Assembly: GCF_000243335.1 (NCBI RefSeq)
Contig: NZ_JH597773.1
Location: 3,404,156 to 3,468,155, forward strand
From: Leptonema illini DSM 21528
GTDB taxonomy: Bacteria; Spirochaetota; Leptospiria; Leptospirales; Leptonemataceae
Direction of reading: 5' to 3'
DNA length: 64,000 nucleotides
This document shows, piece after piece, positions 7,169 to 16,277 of this stretch; the first letter of the stretch is position 1, and each line of letters opens with the position of its first letter. The position numbers and the translations under genes are program-made. The notes under the pieces were generated by a model that saw only the letters and a program-made list of their open reading frames with translations, had not been told where the DNA came from and ran no database searches.

Positions 7169-8497
7169 ATGAAAAGATCCGATTTTGGAAGAGATTTCCT
7201 GTGGGGAGCGGCCTCCGCCTCCTATCAGATTGAAGGCGCTTACAACGAAGACGGCAAAGGGGAATCCGTCTGGGACCGTTTCACGCATACGCCGGGCAAG
7301 ATCCACGACGGCTCGACGGGCGACGTCGCCTGCAATCATTACCACCTGTTCGAGAAAGATCTCGACATCATGAAAGAGATGGGGCTTCCGCTCTATCGCT
7401 TCTCCATCGGATGGCCGCGCATCTTTCCGACGGGTTCCGGTGCGAAGAATCAGAAGGGCGTCGATTTCTATCATCGCCTGATCGACGGATGTCTGAGCCG
7501 CGGCATCGAGCCCGCCGTCACGCTCTATCACTGGGATCTTCCGCAGGCGCTCGAAGATCGCGGAGGCTGGACGTCTCGCGAAACCTACGAGCACTTCTGC
7601 GAATACGTCGATTTCGCGACGAAGGAATACGGATCAAAGATCAAACGCTGGATGATCCTGAACGAGCCCTTCGCCTTCACGACGCTGGGTTATATGCTGG
7701 GACAGCATGCGCCGGGTCGCAAGGGTCCGTCTAACTATCTGCCGGCCGTGCATCATACGGCGCTGGCGCAGGGCGAAGGCGGACGCATCGCTAAGGCGAA
7801 CTGTCCGAATGCGGAGGTGGGCACGACCTACTCCTGTTCATGGATTGAGCCGGCCGGTTCTTTCAGCGCTCAGGCGGCGGCCCGCTACGACTATCTGATG
7901 AATCGCATGTTCGTCGAAACGGGCCTGGGCCTCGGTTATAATACAAAGCTGCTTCCGCTTCTGAAAAAGCTGGATGCCTTCCAGAAAGAGGGCGACGACA
8001 GCCGCATGAAATTCGATTTCGATTTTATAGGCATCCAGAATTACTCGCGCGAGATCATTCGCTGGTCGCCTTTTATTCCTTACGTATGGGGCAGTATGAT
8101 TCCGGCGAAGAAGCGTTGCCCGAAAACGACCGATATGGGATGGGAGATCTACCCCGACGGGATCTATCATCTTCTCAAGCAATTCGCCTCGTATAAAGGC
8201 GTGAAGAAGATCTACGTTACCGAAAACGGAGCGGCCTTTCCCGACGTCGTTACAGGCGATCGCGTGCATGACGCCGAACGCACGCAGTTTATCCAGGACT
8301 ATCTCGGCGCCGTGCTTCGAGCGAAGAACGAAGGCGTGAACGTGCAGGGCTACATAATCTGGAGCTTCACGGATAACTTTGAATGGGCGGAGGGCTACCG
8401 TCCGCGCTTCGGGCTCGTTCATGTCGATTATGAAACGCAGAAACGCACGGTGAAGGATTCGGGCCTCTGGTTCCGGGGCTTCCTTGCCGGCAAATAA
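7169..8497 (+). CDS. GH1 family beta-glucosidase
   Basis: 442 residues, normal for glycoside hydrolase family 1. The N-terminal 'FLWGAASASYQIEGA' binds the non-reducing sugar. The acid/base Glu is in LNEPFAF (about Glu166) and the nucleophile in VTENGAAF (about Glu352). Near the end 'GYIIWSFTDNFEWAEGY' completes the substrate pocket. It hydrolyses beta-linked disaccharides or glycosides with retention of configuration; no signal peptide, so cytoplasmic. ATG 7169 is chosen because homology begins at MKRSDFGRDFLWG; an upstream in-frame start at 7082 would overlap the divergent methyltransferase start. No clear ribosome site precedes it. A terminator follows at 8521. Confidence 0.95.
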   Translation: MKRSDFGRDFLWGAASASYQIEGAYNEDGKGESVWDRFTHTPGKIHDGSTGDVACNHYHLFEKDLDIMKEMGLPLYRFSIGWPRIFPTGSGAKNQKGVDFYHRLIDGCLSRGIEPAVTLYHWDLPQALEDRGGWTSRETYEHFCEYVDFATKEYGSKIKRWMILNEPFAFTTLGYMLGQHAPGRKGPSNYLPAVHHTALAQGEGGRIAKANCPNAEVGTTYSCSWIEPAGSFSAQAAARYDYLMNRMFVETGLGLGYNTKLLPLLKKLDAFQKEGDDSRMKFDFDFIGIQNYSREIIRWSPFIPYVWGSMIPAKKRCPKTTDMGWEIYPDGIYHLLKQFASYKGVKKIYVTENGAAFPDVVTGDRVHDAERTQFIQDYLGAVLRAKNEGVNVQGYIIWSFTDNFEWAEGYRPRFGLVHVDYETQKRTVKDSGLWFRGFLAGK

Positions 8498-8520
8498 CGG
8501 TCGAGCGCTTCGATAAACAG

Positions 8521-8543
8521 AAAGGGCCTGCGGGCCCTTTTTT
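8521..8543 (+). terminator. Rho-independent terminator
   Basis: AAAGGGCC (8521-8528), 4-base loop, GGCCCTTT (8533-8540) and a T6 run ending at 8543. Placed 24 bases after the beta-glucosidase stop. Confidence 0.9.
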
Positions 8544-8582
8544 CGTTGGACAGGAGGACCGTCGATTGTCCCCTTCCGTTTT

Positions 8583-11500
8583 ATGTCTTCGGCTCTTGAC
8601 CAGACAGTTCAGTTGCTTCGCATTATAAAAGGCCGCGCGCAGGGCCGCACGTATGAGCGCGGAGTCGAATACCATGACGACGATCGTATCTCTGATCTGA
8701 CGAAAGAACGTCGCGGATGGAGCGGCATCGCCCACGGCATGAACGAGTATGACGTCTGGATCGATCCGCAGCAGGGCATGTATGAATGCAACTGTCCCGC
8801 TCCGTCGCCGTGCAAGCATGTGGTGGCCTTAACGCTCGTTTTGCTCGACCATCTTTCGGGCAAGAATGGCCAGCGTCTGCAAGCGTCACATCAGATACAA
8901 TACAAAGACGGAGATACGGACGATCTCAAAACCGACCACCGGTACGGCCGCACTCGCACACACGAACCATATCGAGCCGCGCGAAAAAAGCAGAGCGGAC
9001 CGACGCCGACTCTCGTCTATCAGTTTCGAAGCGGATCGGACCGCTTCTGGATCGGCTTTCGCGACGACACGGGCAAAGAGATACATCCCGACGGCATCGA
9101 CGATCTGCTTGAATGGATGCCTCACGGCACACTCGACTATTATTACAGACAGAAAGAGCACGGGTTATCCATCCCCTATCAGTTTGAGGTTATCCACCGA
9201 CTTGTCGGCGATCATCCGCTTTATCTTGACGATGCGCCCGTTACGATGGCCGATACGATTCCTCCCGTCTTCACGCTCGATCTGCACGGCGATAGCGGCC
9301 GCCTTTCTGCATCGGTCGAGCTCAACGACGAATTTGCAGCGGTGGGCGGGAAGAAGGTAGCCAGTTATCTGCTCGCCCGTGAAAGCAAGGACGGGTTAAT
9401 GATGCGGCTCGGGCTGCCTGCTCCCGATCAGCTTGCTCTTTTGCAGAGGACCGAGATCACTCATCCACTGAAGACGTTACTTGAGATGCTTCCCGAACTG
9501 CGCCGCCAGAAGGTGCGCGGACTGGAGGCGCTCCCTGAGATCAAAGAGCACGGACCGCTGCCTCTTCTTTTCGTCGATCCCATCGTCGATAAAGACGACC
9601 TTGTCGGATTGCAGCTGCAGTTTCGCTTCGCCTATTTCTCTCATGCGATCGAGCCCGAGCGAGATGCAACGCCCGCAGGCCTTCAGGAGGCCGCCGTTTT
9701 CGCTCCGTTCACGCTGAGCAATACGCCTCGCACAAATGAGCCCATCGGAGTCAGCCCGGAAGGCATCCCGGCAAAACGAAACGCCAAGAAAGAACGGAAG
9801 ATCTTCGAGCCGCTTGCCTCGATGCTGACGCAGAACGGGAGCAAACGCATCTTTAAAGGCAAGATACTGACCTTCTTTCACGAACAGTTAGGCGCCTATC
9901 AGAAAGCCGGCGTCGTCGTGCAGATGCCGGCGGAACTGATGTCGCTGAAGATCCGGCACACGCAGTCCGTTTTTCAACTGCAAACGTCGTCGGGCACCGA
10001 TTGGTTCGACGGGCGCATCGAGATTCCGGGCCTCTCGGCCGAAGAAATGGAGCGTGCCCTGACTGCGGCGCGAAACCGCCAGTCGCATCTGCTTCTGAGC
10101 GACGGCCGATGGATTCGTCTTGAAGATCTGCAGATCGATCGAATTTTGCAAACGCTCGATTCGCTCGGTCTTAAGAATAAAAAGGACGGCACCGTCGAGA
10201 AGATCTCGATCGGCCAGGCGACGGCTCTTCTTGCCGAGCAGGAAGCTCGCACCGAGCGGTTAGGCGGCGAGCTGCGCGCTCGGTTGCTACGATGGGCGCA
10301 TCGCGATGAACAGGCATCGACCGTGAGATTCTCCGTTGCCGAAGGCTTCGGCGCAAAGCTGCGTCCGTATCAGGTAACGGGAGTGCAGTTTCTTCTCGAA
10401 CGTCATGCGGCGGGTGTGGGCGCCGTGCTCGCCGACGATATGGGTCTCGGCAAGACCGTGCAGGGTCTCGCCTTCTTGCATACGCTCGAACATCAGAAGC
10501 CCGGACGCTATCTCATCGTCTGTCCGCCGGGTGCGTTATCCGTCTGGCGTCTTGAAACGGAGCGCTTCTGTCCGAAGCTGCTTCTGCAAACCTGGCATGG
10601 AACGTCGCGCAAGGACCAGTTTCCCGCCGAGCGCGGCATCATGCTGACGACCTACGGCACGCTACAGAAAGACCTCGAACTTTTCGCCGATCTTTCCTTC
10701 GAGACGGTGCTGATCGACGAGGCGCAGACGTTGAAGAATCATCGCTCCGCCGCTTCGCGCAGTATGCGCTCGATTCAGAGCCGTACCTTCTTCTGTTTAA
10801 CAGGCACGCCTCTTGAGAACCATCCGCTCGAGATATGGAGCCTTATGGATCTGATCCTGCCCGGCCTGCTCGGCACGCGAAGCTCCTTTCGATCGCTTTT
10901 CGGGCAGACGCTTGACGAGGATCGCAAAGACGCCCTGAAACGGCGCATCGCTCCTTTTATTCTGCGCCGCACACGCGACGCCGTGCTCAAAGATCTACCT
11001 GCGCGCACAGAGCAGGATCTGCGTATTCCGATGACGCAGAGGCAGGCCCTCGCCTACGAACGAGCGAGACGAGAGGCCGTCGAAGCTTTGAAAAAGGCCG
11101 GGCGAGACTACCTGATGCAGATGCTTCCGCATCTGATGAAGCTGCGTCGCATCGCCTGCCATCCAGAGTTAGGCGATGCAAAGGCCGATCCGCTTGAATC
11201 GGGCAAGATTCTGTCGTATGCCGAGATGGCCGACGAGCTTGAAGAGACGGCTCGCGGCATTCTCGTTTTCAGTCAGTTTACAGACATGCTCGATATGTTC
11301 GGGCGCTTTCTCGATGCGAGACACGAAGGACGAAAAGGCACCCGGCGACCGTATCTGCGTCTTGACGGGTCGACGACGGCGACACAGCGCGAGCGTCGTG
11401 TGCGCGAATTTCAGGAGGGCGACGTTCCGTATTTCTTGATCAGTCTTCGCGCCGGCGGTACGGCCCTGACGCTGCACCGGGCCGACACGGTGCTGCATCT

Positions 11501-11735
11501 TGATCCCTGGTGGAATCCGGCGGTTGAAGAGCAGGCGACGGCGCGGGCCCACCGCATGGGACAGAAACATCCCGTCTTTGTGTATCGCTTCTTCAGCGAG
11601 AACTCGGTCGAAGAGAAGGTGGCGAAGCTTCAACAGAAGAAACGGCAGCTTTTCGACGACCTTTTCGGCTCTTCGCAGAAAGGCGCCGTGCCTTTTGACC
11701 GTGACGAGCTGCTTGCTCTGCTCTCGACCGATTGA
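8583..11735 (+). CDS. SWIM zinc-finger SNF2-family helicase
   Basis: 1050 residues. A SWIM finger lies at the N-terminus (Cys69-x-Cys71-x5-Cys77-x-His79), a DNA- or protein-binding element. The last ~470 residues are a SNF2 motor: Walker A 'DDMGLGKT' with Lys about 624, DEAQ box at about 712, 'CLTGTPLENHPLEIWSL', 'ILRRTRDAVLKDLP', 'LVFSQFTDML'-like motif, 'LISLRAGGTALTLHRADTVLHLDPWWNP' and 'RAHRMGQ'. The family translocates on double-stranded DNA with ATP and strips or remodels bound proteins. The middle region (100-580) shows no domain I can name. Bacterial relatives of this layout are called DEAD/SNF2 helicases; some occur in defence loci, but nothing defensive surrounds this copy. The following TerC gene starts 57 bases on. 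Confidence 0.93.
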   Translation: MSSALDQTVQLLRIIKGRAQGRTYERGVEYHDDDRISDLTKERRGWSGIAHGMNEYDVWIDPQQGMYECNCPAPSPCKHVVALTLVLLDHLSGKNGQRLQASHQIQYKDGDTDDLKTDHRYGRTRTHEPYRAARKKQSGPTPTLVYQFRSGSDRFWIGFRDDTGKEIHPDGIDDLLEWMPHGTLDYYYRQKEHGLSIPYQFEVIHRLVGDHPLYLDDAPVTMADTIPPVFTLDLHGDSGRLSASVELNDEFAAVGGKKVASYLLARESKDGLMMRLGLPAPDQLALLQRTEITHPLKTLLEMLPELRRQKVRGLEALPEIKEHGPLPLLFVDPIVDKDDLVGLQLQFRFAYFSHAIEPERDATPAGLQEAAVFAPFTLSNTPRTNEPIGVSPEGIPAKRNAKKERKIFEPLASMLTQNGSKRIFKGKILTFFHEQLGAYQKAGVVVQMPAELMSLKIRHTQSVFQLQTSSGTDWFDGRIEIPGLSAEEMERALTAARNRQSHLLLSDGRWIRLEDLQIDRILQTLDSLGLKNKKDGTVEKISIGQATALLAEQEARTERLGGELRARLLRWAHRDEQASTVRFSVAEGFGAKLRPYQVTGVQFLLERHAAGVGAVLADDMGLGKTVQGLAFLHTLEHQKPGRYLIVCPPGALSVWRLETERFCPKLLLQTWHGTSRKDQFPAERGIMLTTYGTLQKDLELFADLSFETVLIDEAQTLKNHRSAASRSMRSIQSRTFFCLTGTPLENHPLEIWSLMDLILPGLLGTRSSFRSLFGQTLDEDRKDALKRRIAPFILRRTRDAVLKDLPARTEQDLRIPMTQRQALAYERARREAVEALKKAGRDYLMQMLPHLMKLRRIACHPELGDAKADPLESGKILSYAEMADELEETARGILVFSQFTDMLDMFGRFLDARHEGRKGTRRPYLRLDGSTTATQRERRVREFQEGDVPYFLISLRAGGTALTLHRADTVLHLDPWWNPAVEEQATARAHRMGQKHPVFVYRFFSENSVEEKVAKLQQKKRQLFDDLFGSSQKGAVPFDRDELLALLSTD

Positions 11736-11792
11736 CGACTCAAAAAATCGACATCGGACTTGCCAGCGCTACGGCCAGGACTACTCCGGCTC

Positions 11793-12737
11793 ATGCACAT
11801 GATCACGCATAGCATGGCTCCGGACTGGCTCTGGCTCGCCTTCCTTATCGGTATCCTGATTCTTATCTTTATCGATGTCGCCCTGCTGCATCGTACGGCG
11901 AAAGAAGAGAGCATGCGCTCCGCTCTCTTAAACACGGCGCTCTGGATCGGCGTCGCCCTATCTTTCAACCTCTGGTTCGGTCTTGAATACGGCACGACGG
12001 CCGGCACGGAATTCCTCACCGGCTACGTGATCGAGAAAAGCCTGAGCATGGATAACGTTTTTGTCATCCTGCTTCTTTTCGAATCGATGAAGATTCCCGC
12101 GAAATACCAGCACCGCGTCCTTTTCTGGGGAGTTCTCGGCGCCATCATCTTCCGGGGCATCTTCATCATTATCGGAGCGGAGCTCATTCACCGCTTCAGC
12201 TGGGTGCTTTACATCTTCGGAGCCATTCTTATCATCTCGGCCATCAAGTTCCTGCGCGAAGAGAAAGAAGAGGTCGAAGAGGTCGAACACGTCGTTATCC
12301 GATACTTAAAGAAGATCGTGCCCGTCACATCGAAGATCGAAGGCCAGGCCTTCTTTGTTCGCGAACACGGTCGCCGCGCGGCAACGCCTCTTTTCGCCGC
12401 TCTGCTTCTTGTTGAAACGAGCGATATCATCTTCGCCGTCGATTCGATTCCGGCCGTGTTCGCGGTAACACGTGATCCGTTTATCGCCTTCGCTTCAAAC
12501 ATCCTGGCCATCCTCGGATTGCGATCTCTCTATTTCGTCATCGCACACTGGGTGAAGAATCTGCGCTATCTGAAGCCCGGCCTCGCCGTCATCCTCGGCT
12601 ACGTCGGCATCAAGATGCTCATCGTCGAGTGGTATCACATTCCGGCCTGGATCTCGCTGCTTGTGATCATCGGAGTGCTGACGACGGCGGCGCTTACCTC
12701 CTGGTACGTCAACCGACTCGAAGAACGTCGCAGGTAA
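11793..12737 (+). CDS. TerC/Alx family integral membrane protein
   Basis: About 314 residues and 8-9 membrane segments. The family's charged membrane motifs are visible: 'FIDVALLHR', 'EKSLSMDNVFVILLLFESMKIP', 'RVLFWGVLGAIIFRGIFI', and 'LLLVETSDIIFAVDSIPAVFAVTRDPFIAFASNILAILGLRSLYFVI'. Members are linked to tellurite resistance and, for Alx and MeeY-type proteins, to manganese export and metal loading of secreted enzymes. ATG 11793 is used; ATGs at 11799 and 11814 are also possible, and a TTG at 11760 is less likely. It is followed by a T-less palindrome at 12770. Confidence 0.9.
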   Translation: MHMITHSMAPDWLWLAFLIGILILIFIDVALLHRTAKEESMRSALLNTALWIGVALSFNLWFGLEYGTTAGTEFLTGYVIEKSLSMDNVFVILLLFESMKIPAKYQHRVLFWGVLGAIIFRGIFIIIGAELIHRFSWVLYIFGAILIISAIKFLREEKEEVEEVEHVVIRYLKKIVPVTSKIEGQAFFVREHGRRAATPLFAALLLVETSDIIFAVDSIPAVFAVTRDPFIAFASNILAILGLRSLYFVIAHWVKNLRYLKPGLAVILGYVGIKMLIVEWYHIPAWISLLVIIGVLTTAALTSWYVNRLEERRR

Positions 12738-12769
12738 CAGAGCCCGCGATAATCGGATTGACCGGCCGC

Positions 12770-12798
12770 TCAGAGCCCGTCCGGGACGGGTTCTGAGT
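12770..12798. repeat. 29-base palindrome between terC and the LvaA-like operon
   Basis: CTCAGAGCCCGTCC (12770-12783) faces GGACGGGTTCTGAG (12785-12798) with one mismatch and a single central base. It would fold as a strong hairpin without a T tail. Possible attenuator or protein-binding site. Confidence 0.6.
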
Positions 12799-12832
12799 TG
12801 ACAGCGCAGTCAAGCAGGCTCCGCTGATACCG

Positions 12833-13852
12833 ATGCCAGATTTACGCGAAAAAATCGAGACCTATCTTTCGAAGCGCCTGCAGGGAAAGGTACAGATCCT
12901 CGATATGAAACTGCTCTCCGGCGGCGCCTGCCAGGAGAATCATCTCGTAAAGCTTGAGGTCAGCGGCGGGCCCGAGGCCGGCTCCTACGATCTCGTCATG
13001 CGCACCGATCGAGGCGGATCGCTGCTCTCGTCGCTTTCGCGCATGAACGAATTCCGCATCGCCGGCACCGCCTTCGATGCCGGAGTTCGCACGCCGCGCG
13101 TATTCTGGCCAGAAGAGAACGCCGACGCCATCGGCGCTCCGTTCTACTTCATGCAGCGGATCAACGGTAACGCCGCCGGTCGCTTCATCGTAAAGGATCG
13201 CAGCATCGCCGAAGCTCGCAAGAAGCTGCACGATGAGCTGGCTGCAAGCCTGGCCCGTCTTCATTCCATCAAGCAGAGCGAGAAATCGCTCGATCTCGAT
13301 TTTTTACCGCGTCGCGATGCGCGCACGCTCGCCCTTGAGGCGGTGCGCGAGATTCGCGACGAGCTCTCACAATTCGACGAGGCACATCCGGCGATTGAAC
13401 TGGCTCTGAACTGGCTTGATGCAAACGCCCCCGAAGCCGACGACGTCGTATTGATTCATGGCGACTTCCGTACGGGTAACTTTCTCGTTTCGCCCGAAGG
13501 ATTGCAGGGCGTCGTCGACTGGGAATTCGCTCACTGGGGCGACCGGCATGAAGATATTAGCTGGCTGTGCATGCTCGACTGGCGCTTCGGCGTCATCAAG
13601 AAAGAGGTCGGCGGCTTCGCCGATCGCGACGCCTTTTATGAAGCCTACGAGCGCCACTCAGGAGTAAAGGTCGACGTCCAACGCGTCCTTTTCTGGGAGG
13701 TGATGGGTAACGTTCGCTGGGCCGTAGGATCGATTCAGCAGGCCGAACGTCATCTGTCGGGTAAAGACCGAGGTATCGAATTCGCTTCGATAGGACGACG
13801 CACGGGCGAGATGGAATTTGAAATGATGAGGTTAATCGAACATGCAGGATAA
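12833..13852 (+). CDS. APH-fold phosphotransferase, LvaA-like hydroxyacyl-CoA kinase
   Basis: 339 residues with the aminoglycoside/choline kinase fold. The catalytic loop is 'VLIHGDFRTGNFLV' (Asp about 211) and the Mg2+-binding Asp is in 'GVVDWEFAHWGDRHEDISWL'. The N-terminus carries 'LSGGACQENHLVKLEV' and a 'YDLVMRTDRGGSLL' nucleotide-binding strand. This subgroup (ACAD10/LvaA) phosphorylates 4-hydroxyacyl-CoA. The next gene overlaps it by 11 bases and encodes DUF6285, matching the LvaA-LvaB pair known from levulinate catabolism in Pseudomonas putida, where both are needed for kinase activity. The acyl-CoA-dehydrogenase-like LvaC is not in the window. Substrate is inference. Confidence 0.8.
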   Translation: MPDLREKIETYLSKRLQGKVQILDMKLLSGGACQENHLVKLEVSGGPEAGSYDLVMRTDRGGSLLSSLSRMNEFRIAGTAFDAGVRTPRVFWPEENADAIGAPFYFMQRINGNAAGRFIVKDRSIAEARKKLHDELAASLARLHSIKQSEKSLDLDFLPRRDARTLALEAVREIRDELSQFDEAHPAIELALNWLDANAPEADDVVLIHGDFRTGNFLVSPEGLQGVVDWEFAHWGDRHEDISWLCMLDWRFGVIKKEVGGFADRDAFYEAYERHSGVKVDVQRVLFWEVMGNVRWAVGSIQQAERHLSGKDRGIEFASIGRRTGEMEFEMMRLIEHAG

Positions 13853-14237
13853 ACCGAAGGCCGAAGATCTGCTTGAAGCAGTGCAGGATTTCTTGATGAA
13901 AGAGATCCTGCCCGAGATTCGCGAGAACGACCTGCTTGCCTACAAGACTCTCGTCAGCTGGAATATGCTGGGCGTGATCTCGCGCGAGATCAAATCCGAA
14001 GAAGAGACGATTTCGGCCGAGCTGGAACGCATGGCGCCGCTTCTCGGCGAAAAGATTCCGACAGGACTTTCCTTTCAGGAGAAACGCAACCTTCTCGGAC
14101 GGCTCACCTCCGATCTGGCCGAGAAGATCCGTAACGAACGCATCGTCGATACGGGCAGCCTTGTCTGGAAGACCGTAAAAGAATCCGTGGCGGCGAAGCT
14201 GCGCGTCTCGAATCCCCGCTTTCAGGCCGACGAATGA
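13842..14237 (+). CDS. DUF6285 protein, LvaB-like partner of the kinase
   Basis: 131 residues, helical. 'AEDLLEAVQDFLMKEILPEI..NDLLAYKTLVSWNMLGVISREI' and the C-terminal 'NPRF' region match DUF6285, the small protein that accompanies ACAD10/LvaA-type phosphotransferases. In P. putida LvaB is required with LvaA for phosphorylation of 4-hydroxyvaleryl-CoA. The start overlaps the kinase end by 11 bases and its own stop overlaps the next start (ATGA at 14234), a sign of translational coupling of all three. Not an enzyme on its own by any motif visible. Confidence 0.8.
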   Translation: MQDKPKAEDLLEAVQDFLMKEILPEIRENDLLAYKTLVSWNMLGVISREIKSEEETISAELERMAPLLGEKIPTGLSFQEKRNLLGRLTSDLAEKIRNERIVDTGSLVWKTVKESVAAKLRVSNPRFQADE

Positions 14238-14947
14238 CTCAGGTTAACGAGATCTGGATCGTTCGACACGGACGAGCGGGCGTCGAAGGCGAATACGATT
14301 GCCTCACGCAGCAGGGGTTCGCCCAGGCGAAGGCGCTCGGCGATTATCTGCGACAGATGCAGATCCGCTTCGATGCGGCTTTTTCGGGATCGCTGCGTCG
14401 CCAGCAGGAAACGCTTTCGACCATCCTTGAAGGTTTAACCGAATCCCCGACCGACCAGATCGACGTTCGCGAGGCCCTGAACGAGTTTTCGCCCAGACAG
14501 GTGATCCGCGTCGCGGCAAAACTGCGCGAATCAAACGAAGAATTCCGCGGCGTCTTTGACCGATGGCAGAACGAGTGGAGCGACTCGGTAGAAACGGGAA
14601 AGCCTCTGTTCTTTAAAGTGATGCGCCATTTCCTCGAATACTGGGCCTTCGAGCCCGGCGAACACGGCTTTCAGTCCTGGGCCGCTTCGGTGCTTGAAGG
14701 GTTCTCTGCCCTGCCGCACCACGGACGTCTGCTTGTCGTCAGCTCGGCCACTCCGATCGCCCTTGCCGCCGGCGCCGCCTTCGGCATGAAGCCCGTAGAA
14801 TCGCTCAAGCTTCTACAACCGATCTACAACAGTTCGATTACGATCGTGCGGCGCTCGGATCGCGGATTTGAAAGCGAGGTTCTTGAGCCGGTCATGTTTA
14901 ACGCCGTGCCGCATCTTCGCGATCCATCGATGCTGACGCTGCTGTAA
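14234..14947 (+). CDS. Histidine phosphatase family protein
   Basis: 237 residues. 'WIVRHGRAGVEGEYDCLTQQGFAQAKALGDYL' gives the RHG catalytic motif (about residues 10-12) with the phospho-accepting His, and the second catalytic region is expected near 'GRLLVVSSATPIALAAGAAFGM', where the usual second His is replaced by Ser in 'VVSSATPIA'. That loss may alter or weaken activity. It is the third gene of the LvaAB-like operon by ATGA overlap. In other bacteria a histidine phosphatase also accompanies this kinase pair, so a role in handling the phosphorylated acyl-CoA or acid is reasonable inference. Confidence 0.82.
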   Translation: MTQVNEIWIVRHGRAGVEGEYDCLTQQGFAQAKALGDYLRQMQIRFDAAFSGSLRRQQETLSTILEGLTESPTDQIDVREALNEFSPRQVIRVAAKLRESNEEFRGVFDRWQNEWSDSVETGKPLFFKVMRHFLEYWAFEPGEHGFQSWAASVLEGFSALPHHGRLLVVSSATPIALAAGAAFGMKPVESLKLLQPIYNSSITIVRRSDRGFESEVLEPVMFNAVPHLRDPSMLTLL

Positions 14948-15012
14948 GAAATCGGGAGTGCATCCGTCCATTTCCTGCTTTACAGCAGCTCGCATCTGAC
15001 CGAGCTGTTTTG

Positions 15013-16221
15013 GTGAGCACCATCGTCCTCGTCAATGTCTCCGGGCCCGATCGCGCCGGCATTACCCGTTCCGTCACCGAAATCCTCGGCCGCTACGGCG
15101 TGCGAGTGCTCGATATCGGCCAGGCCGTCATCCATAACCATCTTTCGCTCGGGCTCTTGATTCAGATTCCGCCCGAATCGGAATCGGCGCCCGTGCTCAA
15201 GGATCTGCTCTTTCGCACGCACGAAATGGGATTACAGCTGAAGTTCACTCCCATATCCGAAGACGATTACGAGCTGTGGGTTAACGCACAGGGAAAAGAG
15301 CGCTATATCATTACGGCGCTTTCGCGAAGCATCACAGCCGAACAGATCCACCAACTCACGACCATCATATCCGAAAACGGGCTGAACATCCAGGGAATAA
15401 CACGTCTTTCGGGACGCTTCTCGCTCCGCCATCCACCGGAGCGCCCACGTGCCGGCGTCGAATTTCAGGTGCGGGGCGAACCCGCCGATGCCGCGGCCAT
15501 GCGTCTTGCGTTTCTTGCGCTGGCCCAGGACCTGGGCATGGACGTCTCCTTTCAAAAAGACGACCGCTATCGACGCAATCGCCGCCTGGTCTGCTTCGAT
15601 ATGGATAGCACGCTGATTCAGGCCGAGGTCATCGACGAGCTGGCCCGCGAGGCCGGCGTCGGCGAACAGGTCGTCGCCATCACCGAAAGCGCCATGCGCG
15701 GGGAGATCGACTTCAACGAAAGCTTCCGCCGCCGGGTCGCCCTACTGAAAGGGTTATCCGAATCCCGTCTCGACAGCATCGTCGAACGCATCTCTCTCAC
15801 CGAAGGCGCCGAAGAGCTGATCCGCGCTTTAAAGGGCATGGGACTGAAGACGGCCATCCTTTCAGGCGGATTCACCTTCTTCGGCCGCCGACTGCAACAG
15901 CGCCTGGGCATCGATTATCTTCATGCGAACGAGCTCGTCATCGAAAACGGCGTCGTCACGGGCGAGGTGCGCGAACCCATCGTCAACGGACAGCGCAAGG
16001 CCGATCTCTTAAAGCAGATCGCCGAACAGGAAGGCATCCGTCTGGAACAGGTCATCGCCGTCGGCGACGGAGCAAACGATCTGCCGATGATCGGCCTGGC
16101 CGGATTAGGCATCGCCTTTCAGGCCAAGCCGCTTGTGCGCAAAAGCGCCAGCCATGCTATATCGAATCTCGGTCTGGACGGGATTCTCTATCTGCTCGGC
16201 GTGCGAGATCGAGACGTATAA
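15013..16221 (+). CDS. serB: Phosphoserine phosphatase with N-terminal ACT domains
   Basis: About 402 residues from GTG 15013 (TTG 15010 is in the same frame). Residues 1-175 hold two ACT-like modules beginning 'TIVLVNVSGPDRAGITRSVTEIL', the first a clear serine-binding ACT. The HAD phosphatase domain follows: DMDST (196-200) with the nucleophile Asp, 'LSGGFTFF' motif II, and 'VGDGANDLPMI' motif IV. It removes phosphate from L-phosphoserine, the last step in serine synthesis, in the cytoplasm. The ACT domains suggest feedback by serine, known for long SerB forms. Its start is 65 bases after the phosphatase gene, so it may be the last gene of that operon. Confidence 0.95.
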   Translation: MSTIVLVNVSGPDRAGITRSVTEILGRYGVRVLDIGQAVIHNHLSLGLLIQIPPESESAPVLKDLLFRTHEMGLQLKFTPISEDDYELWVNAQGKERYIITALSRSITAEQIHQLTTIISENGLNIQGITRLSGRFSLRHPPERPRAGVEFQVRGEPADAAAMRLAFLALAQDLGMDVSFQKDDRYRRNRRLVCFDMDSTLIQAEVIDELAREAGVGEQVVAITESAMRGEIDFNESFRRRVALLKGLSESRLDSIVERISLTEGAEELIRALKGMGLKTAILSGGFTFFGRRLQQRLGIDYLHANELVIENGVVTGEVREPIVNGQRKADLLKQIAEQEGIRLEQVIAVGDGANDLPMIGLAGLGIAFQAKPLVRKSASHAISNLGLDGILYLLGVRDRDV

Positions 16222-16277
16222 GAAACGCGGTAAAATCGATCCTTCGTTTCAGAACCCGCCCCGGGACAGCTTCTTAA

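Noticed and set aside
8583-11735. SNF2 helicase as part of a defence island
   Set aside because: Neighbours are a glycosidase, TerC and metabolic genes; no nuclease, methylase or other defence partner.
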